Notes: generated by a model from the letters alone, not told the origin. Counted from the first letter of the stretch, positions 1-5,554 are shown. The stretch: 5,554 nt of DNA from Clostridia bacterium (GCA_017620875.1 JAGAUH010000185.1:1-5554); one strand, 5' to 3'. Numbers and translations: made by a program.

Positions 1-165
1 AGCGTGCCCCATGTGTAATTGCCCCGTAATATTTGGTGGTGGAATTACGATAGTAAAAGGTATTTTTTCTTCGTTAGGCTTTGCCGAAAAACATCCGCTA
101 GATTCCCAATCTTTATAGATTCTTTCTTCAAAATCTTTAGGGTTATAAGTTTTTGCCATTTCCAT
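1..165 (-). CDS. valS: Valine-tRNA ligase (ValS), N-terminal 55 residues, runs off the left edge
   Basis: Class I aminoacyl-tRNA synthetase that charges tRNA-Val with valine in the cytoplasm. The 55 visible residues begin [20 protein letters not shown] and end in [15 protein letters not shown]. That end is the ValS form of the class I HIGH signature (here HMGH) with the PPPN(V/I)TG lead-in of the ATP-binding Rossmann domain. The KTYNP...Y..W start also matches the typical ValS N-terminus rather than IleS or LeuS. I chose the ATG at 165 because a GGAG lies at 180-177, 11 bases upstream; a second in-frame ATG at 159 is possible. It is preceded by its own promoter (234-262) and is insulated from the phage-like operon by the terminator at 318-343, so it is probably a host gene transcribed separately. 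The editing and anticodon-binding domains lie outside the window. Confidence 0.97.
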   Translation of the reverse strand, partial: MEMAKTYNPKDFEERIYKDWESSGCFSAKPNEEKIPFTIVIPPPNITGQLHMGHA

Positions 166-176
166 AAATAAATTTT

Positions 177-180
177 CTCC
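177..180 (-). promoter_or_regulatory. Ribosome binding site of valS
   Basis: GGAG on the minus strand followed by AAAATTTATTT and the ATG at 165. The 11-base spacing favours this ATG over the one six bases further in, where the spacing would be 17. Confidence 0.7.
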
Positions 181-233
181 AAAAAATAGTATATTAAACT
201 AAAATTACACTAAAATATTTTAATCTATTTATT

Positions 234-262
234 ATTATATATAATAAAAGCGGTAAAGTCAA
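234..262 (-). promoter_or_regulatory. Sigma-A/sigma-70 type promoter of valS
   Basis: On the minus strand there is TTGACT (262-257) as the -35 element, a spacer of exactly 17 bases (256-240) and a perfect TATAAT (239-234) as the -10 element. Transcription would start near 227, giving a leader of about 60 bases before the valS ATG. It lies between the phage-operon terminator and valS, which makes sense as an independent promoter. The leader is too short to hold a T-box riboswitch, and I see no T-box consensus in it. The surroundings are very AT-rich, so chance TATAAT matches are expected, but the paired -35 with optimal spacing is persuasive. Confidence 0.8.
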
Positions 263-317
263 ACTAAAAAAGCCAAAAGAATTTTATTTTTTTAAGTTGT
301 TTTATTTATTGCAAAAT

Positions 318-343
318 AAAAAAAGGCAGGGGTTAGCCTGCCT
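318..343 (-). terminator. Rho-independent terminator of the phage-like operon
   Basis: Minus strand: AGGCAGG (343-337), six-base loop CTAACC (336-331), CCTGCCT (330-324), then a run of T from 324 to 318. The 7-bp perfect stem begins 13 bases after the TAA of the coiled-coil gene. On the plus strand the stem is followed by A rather than T, so it terminates only minus-strand transcription. It marks the end of the structural-gene operon and separates it from valS. Confidence 0.92.
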
Positions 344-355
344 AAAAAATATATT

Positions 356-1171
356 TTACCAATTGTATTTTTTTTGTAATTCTTCTATTTGACTTTTAGA
401 TAAATATTCGCTTAAAAAATCGTCTTTTTGTAATATTTCTTTTGCCTTTTCTTCGCCAAGTTCCGCAACGAAACCGTTTATCAAAGATAAAATTTTGTTA
501 TCATAATCTTTTAAAGCAGTTCGGTTTACCAAACTTTTTGCATAACTAGAATTATTATCTTTTAACTCTTGCAGTTCGTTTTGCTTGTCGGCAATGGGTT
601 GAGCATATTCGTAATCTATTTTATAATTAGCCTTATCAAGTTCTTCTTTAGCGTTGTTTACTTTTAAATCCCTTTGCTCTTGCGCCTTTTGTAATTCTTC
701 TTCTACTAAACCTTGGCTTTTATCCGCTTCTTGCTTATAACCTTGCTCCCCGTTAGAAACAATGCTAGAACGGGCAACGTTATTTTTTAAAGATTTTTCT
801 TTTAAAGTAGATATTTGCTTGTTTAGTTTATCCCCTATCTCTTTTAATTTTTCGCTTAAGTTGCTTTGCTTATTACTTAAAGCACTCTCGGCGGACTCTA
901 CTTTACTATTATACTCTTTTTCCGCGTCTAACTTTTTATCTAATTTTTGCTTTTCGTAAAACTTGTCGGCAAGAATTTTTAAGTCTTTATCCGACACCCT
1001 AGATAAATCCGTGGTGATTTTACTACCCACCGTTCTAGTAAAATAATCGTCTTTTTCTTTATCTAATTGCTCTTTTAGTTGGTCTTTTTTGCTATCTTCT
1101 ACCCCTTGGTCTAAAGAATTTTCTTCTAGCAATTTTTTAACCGCCTTTTTTGTCTCGCTTAATATTTTCAT
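356..1171 (-). CDS. Cysteine-free coiled-coil protein, last gene of the operon; possible internal/ejection protein
   Basis: 271 residues of no family I recognise. It is dominated by Lys, Glu, Asp, Gln and Leu, with one proline (P192), no cysteine and one tryptophan (the last residue). Residues about 60-128 and 147-210 look like long charged helices. They are split by a short hydrophobic, glycine-containing stretch (NVARSSIVSNGEQGY, 131-145), as in a helical hairpin. Residues about 215-271 look like a small helical cap (ILSLINGFVAELGEEKAKEI). There is no signal peptide or membrane segment. The ATG at 1171 has GGAG at 1180-1177, inside the last codons of the preceding gene, so translation is probably coupled. 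Its place after the hub-like gene, and its mostly helical composition, match the slot of DNA-ejection/internal virion proteins in short-tailed phages (for example P22 gp7, T7 core proteins). This is inference from position and shape. A scaffold, tail-length or host-derived protein is also possible. Confidence 0.9.
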   Translation of the reverse strand: MKILSETKKAVKKLLEENSLDQGVEDSKKDQLKEQLDKEKDDYFTRTVGSKITTDLSRVSDKDLKILADKFYEKQKLDKKLDAEKEYNSKVESAESALSNKQSNLSEKLKEIGDKLNKQISTLKEKSLKNNVARSSIVSNGEQGYKQEADKSQGLVEEELQKAQEQRDLKVNNAKEELDKANYKIDYEYAQPIADKQNELQELKDNNSSYAKSLVNRTALKDYDNKILSLINGFVAELGEEKAKEILQKDDFLSEYLSKSQIEELQKKYNW

Positions 1172-1173
1172 TA

Positions 1174-1380
1174 TTACTCCTTTATATAAAACGTATCGTT
1201 GTTAAAATACAAATTACTACCGTTAAAAAGCGTTATTTTTATTCCGCCGTAGCATATAGGTATTTTACAAAGTGAAGTTTGGTCTATTTTATTAAACACA
1301 CCGTCTTCTAAGCCGTAAAGTTCGCCTTGTAGGAAAAAATAATTATTACCCCTTTTAGAAACTAGTTTTAAATTAATCAT
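1174..1380 (-). CDS. Small beta-rich protein of unknown function (68 aa)
   Basis: 68 residues that I cannot assign to a family. The composition (alternating hydrophobic/polar, many Phe, Tyr, Gly and Asn, few helix-formers) predicts a small all-beta domain with about six short strands, with no signal peptide or membrane segment. It has a good start: ATG at 1380 with AAAGGTG ending at 1386, five bases upstream. It begins 20 bases after the 262-residue gene and ends two bases before the next ATG, so it is co-transcribed. Residues 21-33 (LYGLEDGVFNKID) closely resemble residues 206-218 of the preceding gene product (LYGVKQGVLCKID). This suggests a shared beta-blade motif or an ancestral duplication. 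A minor virion or tail-associated component is the simplest guess. It is short, but intact spacing and ribosome site make it a real gene. Confidence 0.8.
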   Translation of the reverse strand: MINLKLVSKRGNNYFFLQGELYGLEDGVFNKIDQTSLCKIPICYGGIKITLFNGSNLYFNNDTFYIKE

Positions 1381-1400
1381 TGTAACACCTTTTTTTAATT

Positions 1401-2189
1401 TTATTTTGTTTGGGAAACGGATAGGTTACACAACTTAATTTTATTGTCAAAATCTCTAAAAACAAAACAATCTTCCTTTCCCGCAAGCACGTTTTTGGCT
1501 TTTATATTTAAGTTTGTTATCTCGCCGTTATCAGCGTCTATTTTACACAAAACACCTTGTTTTACGCCATATAGCCCCACTTTTTGCCCATTATAGCACT
1601 TTATTTCGGATAAATTTTCCACAAAAGTTTCTTGCACTACGCTAGCGTTAAAGTTTTGCATATAAGTCTTTTTTACAAATCCGTTATCCGTTAAATAAAA
1701 CAAAATAACTTCGTCCGTATCTAGGCAAAAATCGAAACTGCTAGTAGAAATAGTTTCTATTAATTCTATCTCGCCGTTATATTTATATAAACTTACTTCG
1801 CCCAAACTTCGCACTGCTATAACGGAATAATTAGTACTATTTAACACCTTTACAAAAGCGTTATCGTAGTATTTTACGTAACCGCTAACGGCAATTTCTA
1901 TAGTTTGCTCGGTTAAAAGATTAGCCACGACCTTTACTTGATAAGTACCCTTTTTTAAATAGAACTCTTTATCGCTAATAATAGTTACGTCGTTAATACT
2001 AAGCCCAATTTTTTCTTGTGGGTTTTTTACTTTTATCTTTACGTATCCACTTTTATTGCAGACGAAAGTAAAATAATACACTTTATCTAACCCGCTTAAA
2101 TAATCGTTTAAACTAAAATATATTTCTCTAAGATTTTCTATTTTCTCTTTTAACTCTAAAAGTTCTAAATTAAATTTTTCGTCTTTCAT
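1401..2189 (-). CDS. Phage tail-associated protein of unknown function: N-terminal coiled coil plus beta-rich body
   Basis: 262 residues. Residues about 5-35 (NLELLELKEKIENLREIYFS) have heptad-like leucines and look like a short coiled coil, probably for oligomerisation. Residues 36-108 alternate hydrophobic and polar (YYFTFVCNKSGYVKIKV ... EFYLKKGTYQVKVVANL), like an Ig-like or carbohydrate-binding-type beta sandwich. Residues 110-262 are a series of short strand pairs with turns (SLYKYNGEIELI, ILFYLTDNGFVKK, KVGLYGVKQGVLCKID) that resemble propeller blades. There are six cysteines and no signal peptide. The start at 2189 follows the stop of the hub-like gene by eight bases. In P22-type gene order this is the slot of the tail needle (gp26), but the sequence is not needle-like. 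A tail-tip, plug or receptor-binding role is plausible, and none is shown by the sequence. Confidence 0.88.
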   Translation of the reverse strand: MKDEKFNLELLELKEKIENLREIYFSLNDYLSGLDKVYYFTFVCNKSGYVKIKVKNPQEKIGLSINDVTIISDKEFYLKKGTYQVKVVANLLTEQTIEIAVSGYVKYYDNAFVKVLNSTNYSVIAVRSLGEVSLYKYNGEIELIETISTSSFDFCLDTDEVILFYLTDNGFVKKTYMQNFNASVVQETFVENLSEIKCYNGQKVGLYGVKQGVLCKIDADNGEITNLNIKAKNVLAGKEDCFVFRDFDNKIKLCNLSVSQTK

Positions 2190-2192
2190 AAT

Positions 2193-2200
2193 CCCCCTTA
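2193..2200 (-). promoter_or_regulatory. Ribosome binding site overlapping a stop codon (TAAGGGGG)
   Basis: The minus strand reads TAAGGGGGATTATG. The TAA stop of the hub-like gene (2200-2198) forms the AA of an AAGG core, which sits six bases before the ATG at 2189. The run of five G is unusual in this AT-rich DNA. This layout favours re-initiation by ribosomes finishing the upstream gene. Confidence 0.65.
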
Positions 2201-3583
2201 TACGTAACTAAAAGTAAGCATTGGTTTAGTTATTTCGCAGTTAACTGTACAACTTTCTATTATAAACTTAAACTCGTTTCCTCTAACGCTAACGTTTTCT
2301 ACCGCGTAGTTATTATGCGGTTTTAACAAAAACACCTTTTTACTCTTTTCGGTTAAAACAATAATTTTTACTTGGCTATTGGTATACACTTCTATCTTTT
2401 TTAAAATTTTATCTCTACCAATAACCCCTAAATCCGTAAAAGGCGTTTCCCACACTTTAGTTAGCGGAACACCGCAAACGCTAGAAGACTGACAAAAAGT
2501 ATAAACTTCTTTGCCGTTGCCTGCAATAATTGCGGGCGCAGAAAAATCCTCTCCCATAATAGCGCAAAAATCTTTAACGTTTAAGTTTTTGGCAATATAC
2601 CCAAAATCGTCTTTTAACCTATACACCACCAAGGCGTTTTCTTGCTTGCCGTTTATTTTTAATTTACATTTTAAATAAAAGCAACCTTTAAAAAACATAC
2701 CTTTACTATCAGAATTGTCTACGCCGATAAAAAAGTCGTCTAAATTGCTTAAAACTTTTTTAACGCTATAACCGCTTATCATATATATCCCGTCCCCTGC
2801 CAAAAACAAAATTCCACTTTCGCAAGGGGTAACGCTTTTAGGATATATATTACCCACGCAAGAAAAAACGTGGCTCACACTAAAATTTTCTTGGGCGTAA
2901 TAAGAAGATAGCCTACTAATTCCGTGAGTTCTAAATAAGTATAAGTACCCTAAATTACTAACTAGTTTATTTATCCCGCCACGCTCGTCTACCAAATCTA
3001 TAAAACCACCTTCTAAATTAGATTGATTAAAATTAAAAGGGTTAAAATCGTCGCTAAAATAAAGCCTAGTTTTCTCGCCTGTTTGCACGGCAAAAAGCCT
3101 TTCGTTATGTATGCAAATATCTTCTACTATTGGCACGCTTTCTACCTTTGTTGCAGTTATTCCGTCAAAAACGAAAGTACCTTCTTGAGAAGAAAAAATA
3201 AAAATATCTTTATCTTGCAACCTATAACTAAGCCCTTTGGGCGAATTTTCGAAAACAAGATTTTCTATTTTTGTTAGTTCCCCACTATTTATCTCGTAAC
3301 AATAAACGCATTTATCTAGGCAGTACAATAACAATTTATCTTTATAACCGTTTTCGAAATATTTAAAATAATAGGTAGACAAAATAGGCTCTATACTAGT
3401 TAGCGTTTTTCCACTTAAAAACTTTAACAAAGTTAAACCAACCCCGTCCGTTAAAGATCCGTTTATAGTATTAAAATTATACGCGTTAGTTGCGTAGTTT
3501 AGGGGTAACAACCTAGGTGCGTAATCGCCTTTTATCCCACCGCTAAAATCCGAAATAACTACTCTTTTAGTTTTTACGTTCAC
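2198..3583 (-). CDS. Beta-propeller-like phage tail hub/stabilisation protein (P22 gp10 / T7 gp12-like role)
   Basis: 461 residues, close to P22 gp10 (472). The N-terminus DFSGGIKGDYAPRLLPLNYA (12-31) followed by the N-x-NTINGSLTDG segment (to about 47) is typical of phage proteins that open with 'F..G......p..lp...~~N~~~~~g'. It continues with repeated strand-rich segments. Recognisable elements are ICIHNERLFAV (156-166), LYFSDDFNPFNF (174-185), YLYLFRTHGISRLSS (213-227), ILFLAGDGIYMISG (258-271) and WETPFTDLGVIGRDKILKKI (378-397), the usual blade and C-terminal signatures of short-tailed-phage hub proteins. It would sit under the portal-adaptor ring in the virion and seal the packaged DNA. 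The start is GTG at 3583, with AGGA at 3594-3591 seven bases upstream. It overlaps the adaptor gene by four bases (GTGA), implying coupled translation. It has thirteen cysteines and no signal peptide. The family call rests on motifs and gene order, not on an alignment. Confidence 0.85.
   Translation of the reverse strand: MNVKTKRVVISDFSGGIKGDYAPRLLPLNYATNAYNFNTINGSLTDGVGLTLLKFLSGKTLTSIEPILSTYYFKYFENGYKDKLLLYCLDKCVYCYEINSGELTKIENLVFENSPKGLSYRLQDKDIFIFSSQEGTFVFDGITATKVESVPIVEDICIHNERLFAVQTGEKTRLYFSDDFNPFNFNQSNLEGGFIDLVDERGGINKLVSNLGYLYLFRTHGISRLSSYYAQENFSVSHVFSCVGNIYPKSVTPCESGILFLAGDGIYMISGYSVKKVLSNLDDFFIGVDNSDSKGMFFKGCFYLKCKLKINGKQENALVVYRLKDDFGYIAKNLNVKDFCAIMGEDFSAPAIIAGNGKEVYTFCQSSSVCGVPLTKVWETPFTDLGVIGRDKILKKIEVYTNSQVKIIVLTEKSKKVFLLKPHNNYAVENVSVRGNEFKFIIESCTVNCEITKPMLTFSYV
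3580..3583 (-). promoter_or_regulatory. GTGA stop/start overlap coupling adaptor and hub-like genes
   Basis: The TGA stop (3582-3580) of the 187-residue gene shares bases with the GTG start (3583-3581) of the 461-residue gene. An AGGA at 3594-3591, within the adaptor coding sequence, serves the GTG. This is the only TGA stop in the window; the next in-frame stop, TAA, lies one codon further on. Confidence 0.75.
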
Positions 3584-4143
3584 ACAAAAATCCTACCTTT
3601 TAACTTAAACTTTTTGTTTTGCATTACGCTAGATAAAGCATCTTCGTACTTCTTTCGCCAAAAAACTGCTTCGTCGTATAAAGAAGACGCTAAATAATAT
3701 TCCGCCACCGTACCGTAAACTAAAATACTTGGCGTAATTAAAGTGTTACCAACCACAATTTCTTGATCTATATCGCTTTTATTTGGCAAGCAATTGTATT
3801 CTACAACCACCCTTTTATCGTCATATAGGGCAATATACGTAGGGTAAACGCTGTATTTTACAACGCTACCCTTTTTGTCTAATATATTGCTAAAGGATAG
3901 TATTTTGTTAGAAAAATCCTTGTAATAAATTTTTTTATCTAGCGGAACAAATTCTTCTACCACCTTAACTTTACAAGGACCGCTTGCAAGTTCTAAAACC
4001 ACGTTATGCAAACAATCTATAATTTTTTGTCTTTCTCGCTTTGCTATGGTTATATCGGCGCTAGTCCCTTCCGATAAAAAAGTAATTAAATCTTCTTTAC
4101 CTAAATTTTGGGCAACCTGCAAAGCAATTTCTAACACTATCAT
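3580..4143 (-). CDS. Phage head-tail adaptor-like protein (P22 gp4 / T7 gp11 position)
   Basis: 187 residues; P22 gp4 (about 166) and T7 gp11 (196) are of similar size. Residues 1-55 are mainly helical (VLEIALQVAQNLG, then KRERQKIIDCLHNVVLELAS). Residues 58-120 form a beta-rich section (KVKVVEEFVPLDKKIYY ... KRVVVEYNCLP). Residues 135-175 are two helices (TPSILVYGTVAEYYLASSLYDEAVFWRKKYEDAL), and the tail is short and basic. This helix-sheet-helix plan, including a final pair of helices with a YGTVAEYYL...A..W..KYE pattern, is that of portal-bound adaptor proteins. They form a ring below the portal after DNA packaging and dock the tail. The start is ATG 4143, with GGAG at 4154-4151 seven bases upstream. 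It lies between the capsid and hub-like genes, exactly where an adaptor belongs. An HK97 gp6-like connector is the alternative; in either case it is a connector. Confidence 0.82.
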   Translation of the reverse strand: MIVLEIALQVAQNLGKEDLITFLSEGTSADITIAKRERQKIIDCLHNVVLELASGPCKVKVVEEFVPLDKKIYYKDFSNKILSFSNILDKKGSVVKYSVYPTYIALYDDKRVVVEYNCLPNKSDIDQEIVVGNTLITPSILVYGTVAEYYLASSLYDEAVFWRKKYEDALSSVMQNKKFKLKGRIFV

Positions 4144-4156
4144 TTTTATTCTCCTA

Positions 4157-5329
4157 TTAGTTTTCTATAATGCCGGTAAGCATTGCTTGTCCGCAAGGCT
4201 TATTACATAATAAGTCGGCGTATTTTACTAGCGTAGCAGAGTAAGTCGGTTTGTTTGCGTTTTGTTTTAAAATTTTACCGTCTTCACCTTCTAACCAAGC
4301 CCAATCGCATAGTTGATGTAAAGTAAAGTCTTCGCTGTTAAGTAAATACATCGTTCCTTCTGGACAGAATCTATCCGATACGATAGGAATTCCGTTATAA
4401 CTAATTGCCTTATAACCGCCCTTTAATTCCATAACGTCCACGTTTCTTTTATAGGTTGCCAAATGGTTTTGGAAAGCCCTTTTAACCCCACTAGAACAAA
4501 TAATCATATCTACCTTTCCGCCTGCGTTTTCTTCTAGATAGTCAATAGCCGTTTGAATAACCGTTTCGCTAATTTCGCCAACGTCTTTTTTAATATAAGG
4601 CATTAACCATTTATGAGACTGCCTATCTAAACCGTATAAAGAGCCCGTATCTTTAAATATTGCGCTAAGCCCCGTAATTTCTTGTCCGTAAGAACCTTGT
4701 ACGGTAATTAAAGAACCGCTTGCTACCGCCCCGTCTTCTATAGCGTTTCCACTAACGGTAATTAGTTTATTTGCCCTGTCTACCATAGTAATTCTTCTAC
4801 TAGCAAAACCGCTAATAATACTACCGTCTTCTTGTCTAAAATCGATAACCATACCTTCTATTAAGTTTTTAACGGAAGACACTTTTACTTGCCCACCGCT
4901 AACGCTTTCTACTTTACATAAAACGCCTTGACCATCGCCAAAAAGCATTCTGCCAAAGTTGAAAGAAGAAGCGGAAAGTAAACCTTCCATTTCGGAGTTA
5001 AGCAAGTTTACAAACGCTCCAACGCTATTTTCGCTTGCCCTAACCGCCTTGTCGGAAATTTCGATTTTACCATATAGGTTTTTTAGTGATAAAACGAATT
5101 GTTCGTAATTGTTTCCTGCGGCGTTAGGTAAATCCCCTTCTTCCGTACCTGCGCCAATACCGCCGTTAATTCCGTATTGAGCAACCTTTCTTATTTCTTT
5201 GCCCCAAACGTCGCTACTAGACATTTTAATTTTTGCTAAAAACGGATTGATACCCGTATTTAATTGTTCTGTTACCACACCTAAATAAAGTGATTTTAAT
5301 GCCTTATCGGCACTTGTTAAAGTTACCAT
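4157..5329 (-). CDS. Phage major capsid protein, HK97 fold
   Basis: 390 residues; forms the icosahedral head shell. Residues 1-70 are an N-terminal arm with helix and a glycine-rich segment (GINGGIGAGTEEG, 53-65). Residues 75-125 carry FVLSLKNLYGKIEISDKAVRAS and the long helix AFVNLLNSEMEGLL, the E-loop/spine-helix region. Residues about 136-212 are strand-rich and look like an inserted domain (VKVSSVKNLIEGMVIDF ... ITMVDRANKLITVSG). Residues 250-390 hold the P- and A-domain hallmarks: VDMIICSSGVKRAFQNHL (273-290), LKGGYKAISYNGIPIVSDR (302-320), GTMYLLNSEDFTLHQL and CDWAWLEGEDGKIL, ending in the C-terminal segment KPTYSATLVKYADLLCNKPCG. The start is ATG 5329, with GGAG at 5341-5338 eight bases upstream. 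It follows a scaffold-like gene after only three bases, the classical scaffold-coat pairing. No protease or delta domain is visible in this protein. Confidence 0.95.
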   Translation of the reverse strand: MVTLTSADKALKSLYLGVVTEQLNTGINPFLAKIKMSSSDVWGKEIRKVAQYGINGGIGAGTEEGDLPNAAGNNYEQFVLSLKNLYGKIEISDKAVRASENSVGAFVNLLNSEMEGLLSASSFNFGRMLFGDGQGVLCKVESVSGGQVKVSSVKNLIEGMVIDFRQEDGSIISGFASRRITMVDRANKLITVSGNAIEDGAVASGSLITVQGSYGQEITGLSAIFKDTGSLYGLDRQSHKWLMPYIKKDVGEISETVIQTAIDYLEENAGGKVDMIICSSGVKRAFQNHLATYKRNVDVMELKGGYKAISYNGIPIVSDRFCPEGTMYLLNSEDFTLHQLCDWAWLEGEDGKILKQNANKPTYSATLVKYADLLCNKPCGQAMLTGIIEN

Positions 5330-5332
5330 TAA

Positions 5333-5554
5333 TTATTCTCCTTTTAATAAAAATTTTGCCATTAAGTTGGCTTCTTTTAAATTTTTTGGTTTTCTTGGTG
5401 GGGCTACTACCGCTTGTCCACCGCTAGATAATTTTGCTTGAGATTTACTTTGTAAAACCCCTTTTAAAAACTCTTGTATAATATCTTCTTTGTCTTGCTC
5501 GGATATTTGTAAAGAACTTTTATCTAATATAGGTTGTTCTTTTAAAGCAAGTTG
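5333..5554 (-). CDS. Scaffold-like capsid assembly protein, C-terminal 73 residues (runs off the right edge)
   Basis: A frame on the minus strand is open from the right edge to a TAA at 5335-5333, three bases before the capsid ATG. The 73 residues are hydrophilic and rich in Gln, Lys, Glu, Ser and Leu. A helical part (SEQDKEDIIQEFLKGVLQSK) is followed by a flexible linker (SSGGQAVVAPP) and a basic helical end (RKPKNLKEANLMAKFLLKGE). A charged body with a basic C-terminal helix immediately upstream of the coat gene is the pattern of internal scaffolding proteins (P22 gp8, T7 gp9), whose basic C-terminus contacts coat subunits. The overlap of its last codons with the capsid ribosome site supports translational coupling. 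Only the tail is visible, so a minor head protein cannot be excluded. Confidence 0.85.
   Translation of the reverse strand, partial: QLALKEQPILDKSSLQISEQDKEDIIQEFLKGVLQSKSQAKLSSGGQAVVAPPRKPKNLKEANLMAKFLLKGE

Noticed and set aside
211..222. Perfect 12-base palindrome TAAAATATTTTA just downstream of the predicted valS start point
   Set aside because: It is pure A/T in a very AT-rich gap, where such palindromes arise by chance. No second copy or known operator consensus is seen.
271..300. Second terminator-like T-rich stretch between the operon terminator and valS
   Set aside because: There is no GC-containing stem beside the T runs; it is simple AT-rich spacer.
762..959. Open frame of 65 codons on the plus strand
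   Set aside because: It lies wholly antisense to the coiled-coil gene. Its Phe/Leu/Ser-rich product is what the reverse of Lys/Glu/Leu codons yields, and it has no convincing ribosome site.
3023..3277. Open frame of 84 codons on the plus strand
   Set aside because: Antisense shadow inside the hub-like gene, which has clear family motifs on the other strand. No ribosome site or neighbouring plus-strand genes.
3299..3322. C-x3-C-x2-C motif resembling a radical SAM iron-sulphur site
   Set aside because: The rest of the protein is strand-rich with phage hub motifs and has no TIM-barrel or SAM-binding signature. The spacing match is coincidental.
3580..3582. Possible TGA-to-Trp recoding (Mollicutes-type code)
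   Set aside because: The only TGA ending a frame sits in a stop/start overlap with the next gene. All the gene products read through with TGG as Trp, so the standard bacterial code fits.
1..5554. Many CTAG tetranucleotides, a word often depleted in bacteria
   Set aside because: By eye the number looks near what base composition would give, mostly from CTA leucine codons before G-starting codons. No count or model was run, so it supports no claim.

Overview
The window reads almost entirely on the minus strand. It is AT-rich with strong GGAG-type Shine-Dalgarno sites, TAA-dominated stops (one TGA, used as a true stop) and TGG for tryptophan. This suggests a low-GC Bacillota-type bacterium using the standard bacterial code; I cannot name a genus from the sequence.

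Layout, in the direction of transcription (right to left): the 3' end of a scaffold-like protein (5554-5333), a major capsid protein of the HK97 fold (5329-4157), a head-tail adaptor-like protein (4143-3580), a beta-propeller-type tail hub/stabilisation-like protein (3583-2198), a protein with a short coiled coil and beta-rich body (2189-1401), a 68-residue beta-rich orphan (1380-1174) and a 271-residue cysteine-free coiled-coil protein (1171-356). All are closely spaced or overlapping and look like one polycistronic unit. It ends at a clear rho-independent terminator at 318-343. After a 190-base gap holding a near-consensus sigma-A promoter comes the start of valS (165 to the left edge), a host housekeeping gene in the same orientation.

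The order scaffold - coat - adaptor - hub - further tail or ejection genes is that of short-tailed (P22/T7-like) phages. No tail-tube or tape-measure gene occurs after the connector genes, and no tail spike, lysis gene or integrase is recognisable in this window. Every gene is intact with a good ribosome site, so this is not visibly decaying. It is either the distal end of a compact podovirus-like prophage inserted just upstream of valS, or a retained phage-derived particle cluster. The sequence to the right would decide which.

The least explained material is the stretch from 2189 to 356: three genes with no recognisable family, occupying the slot where short-tailed phages keep tail-needle, plug and DNA-ejection proteins.
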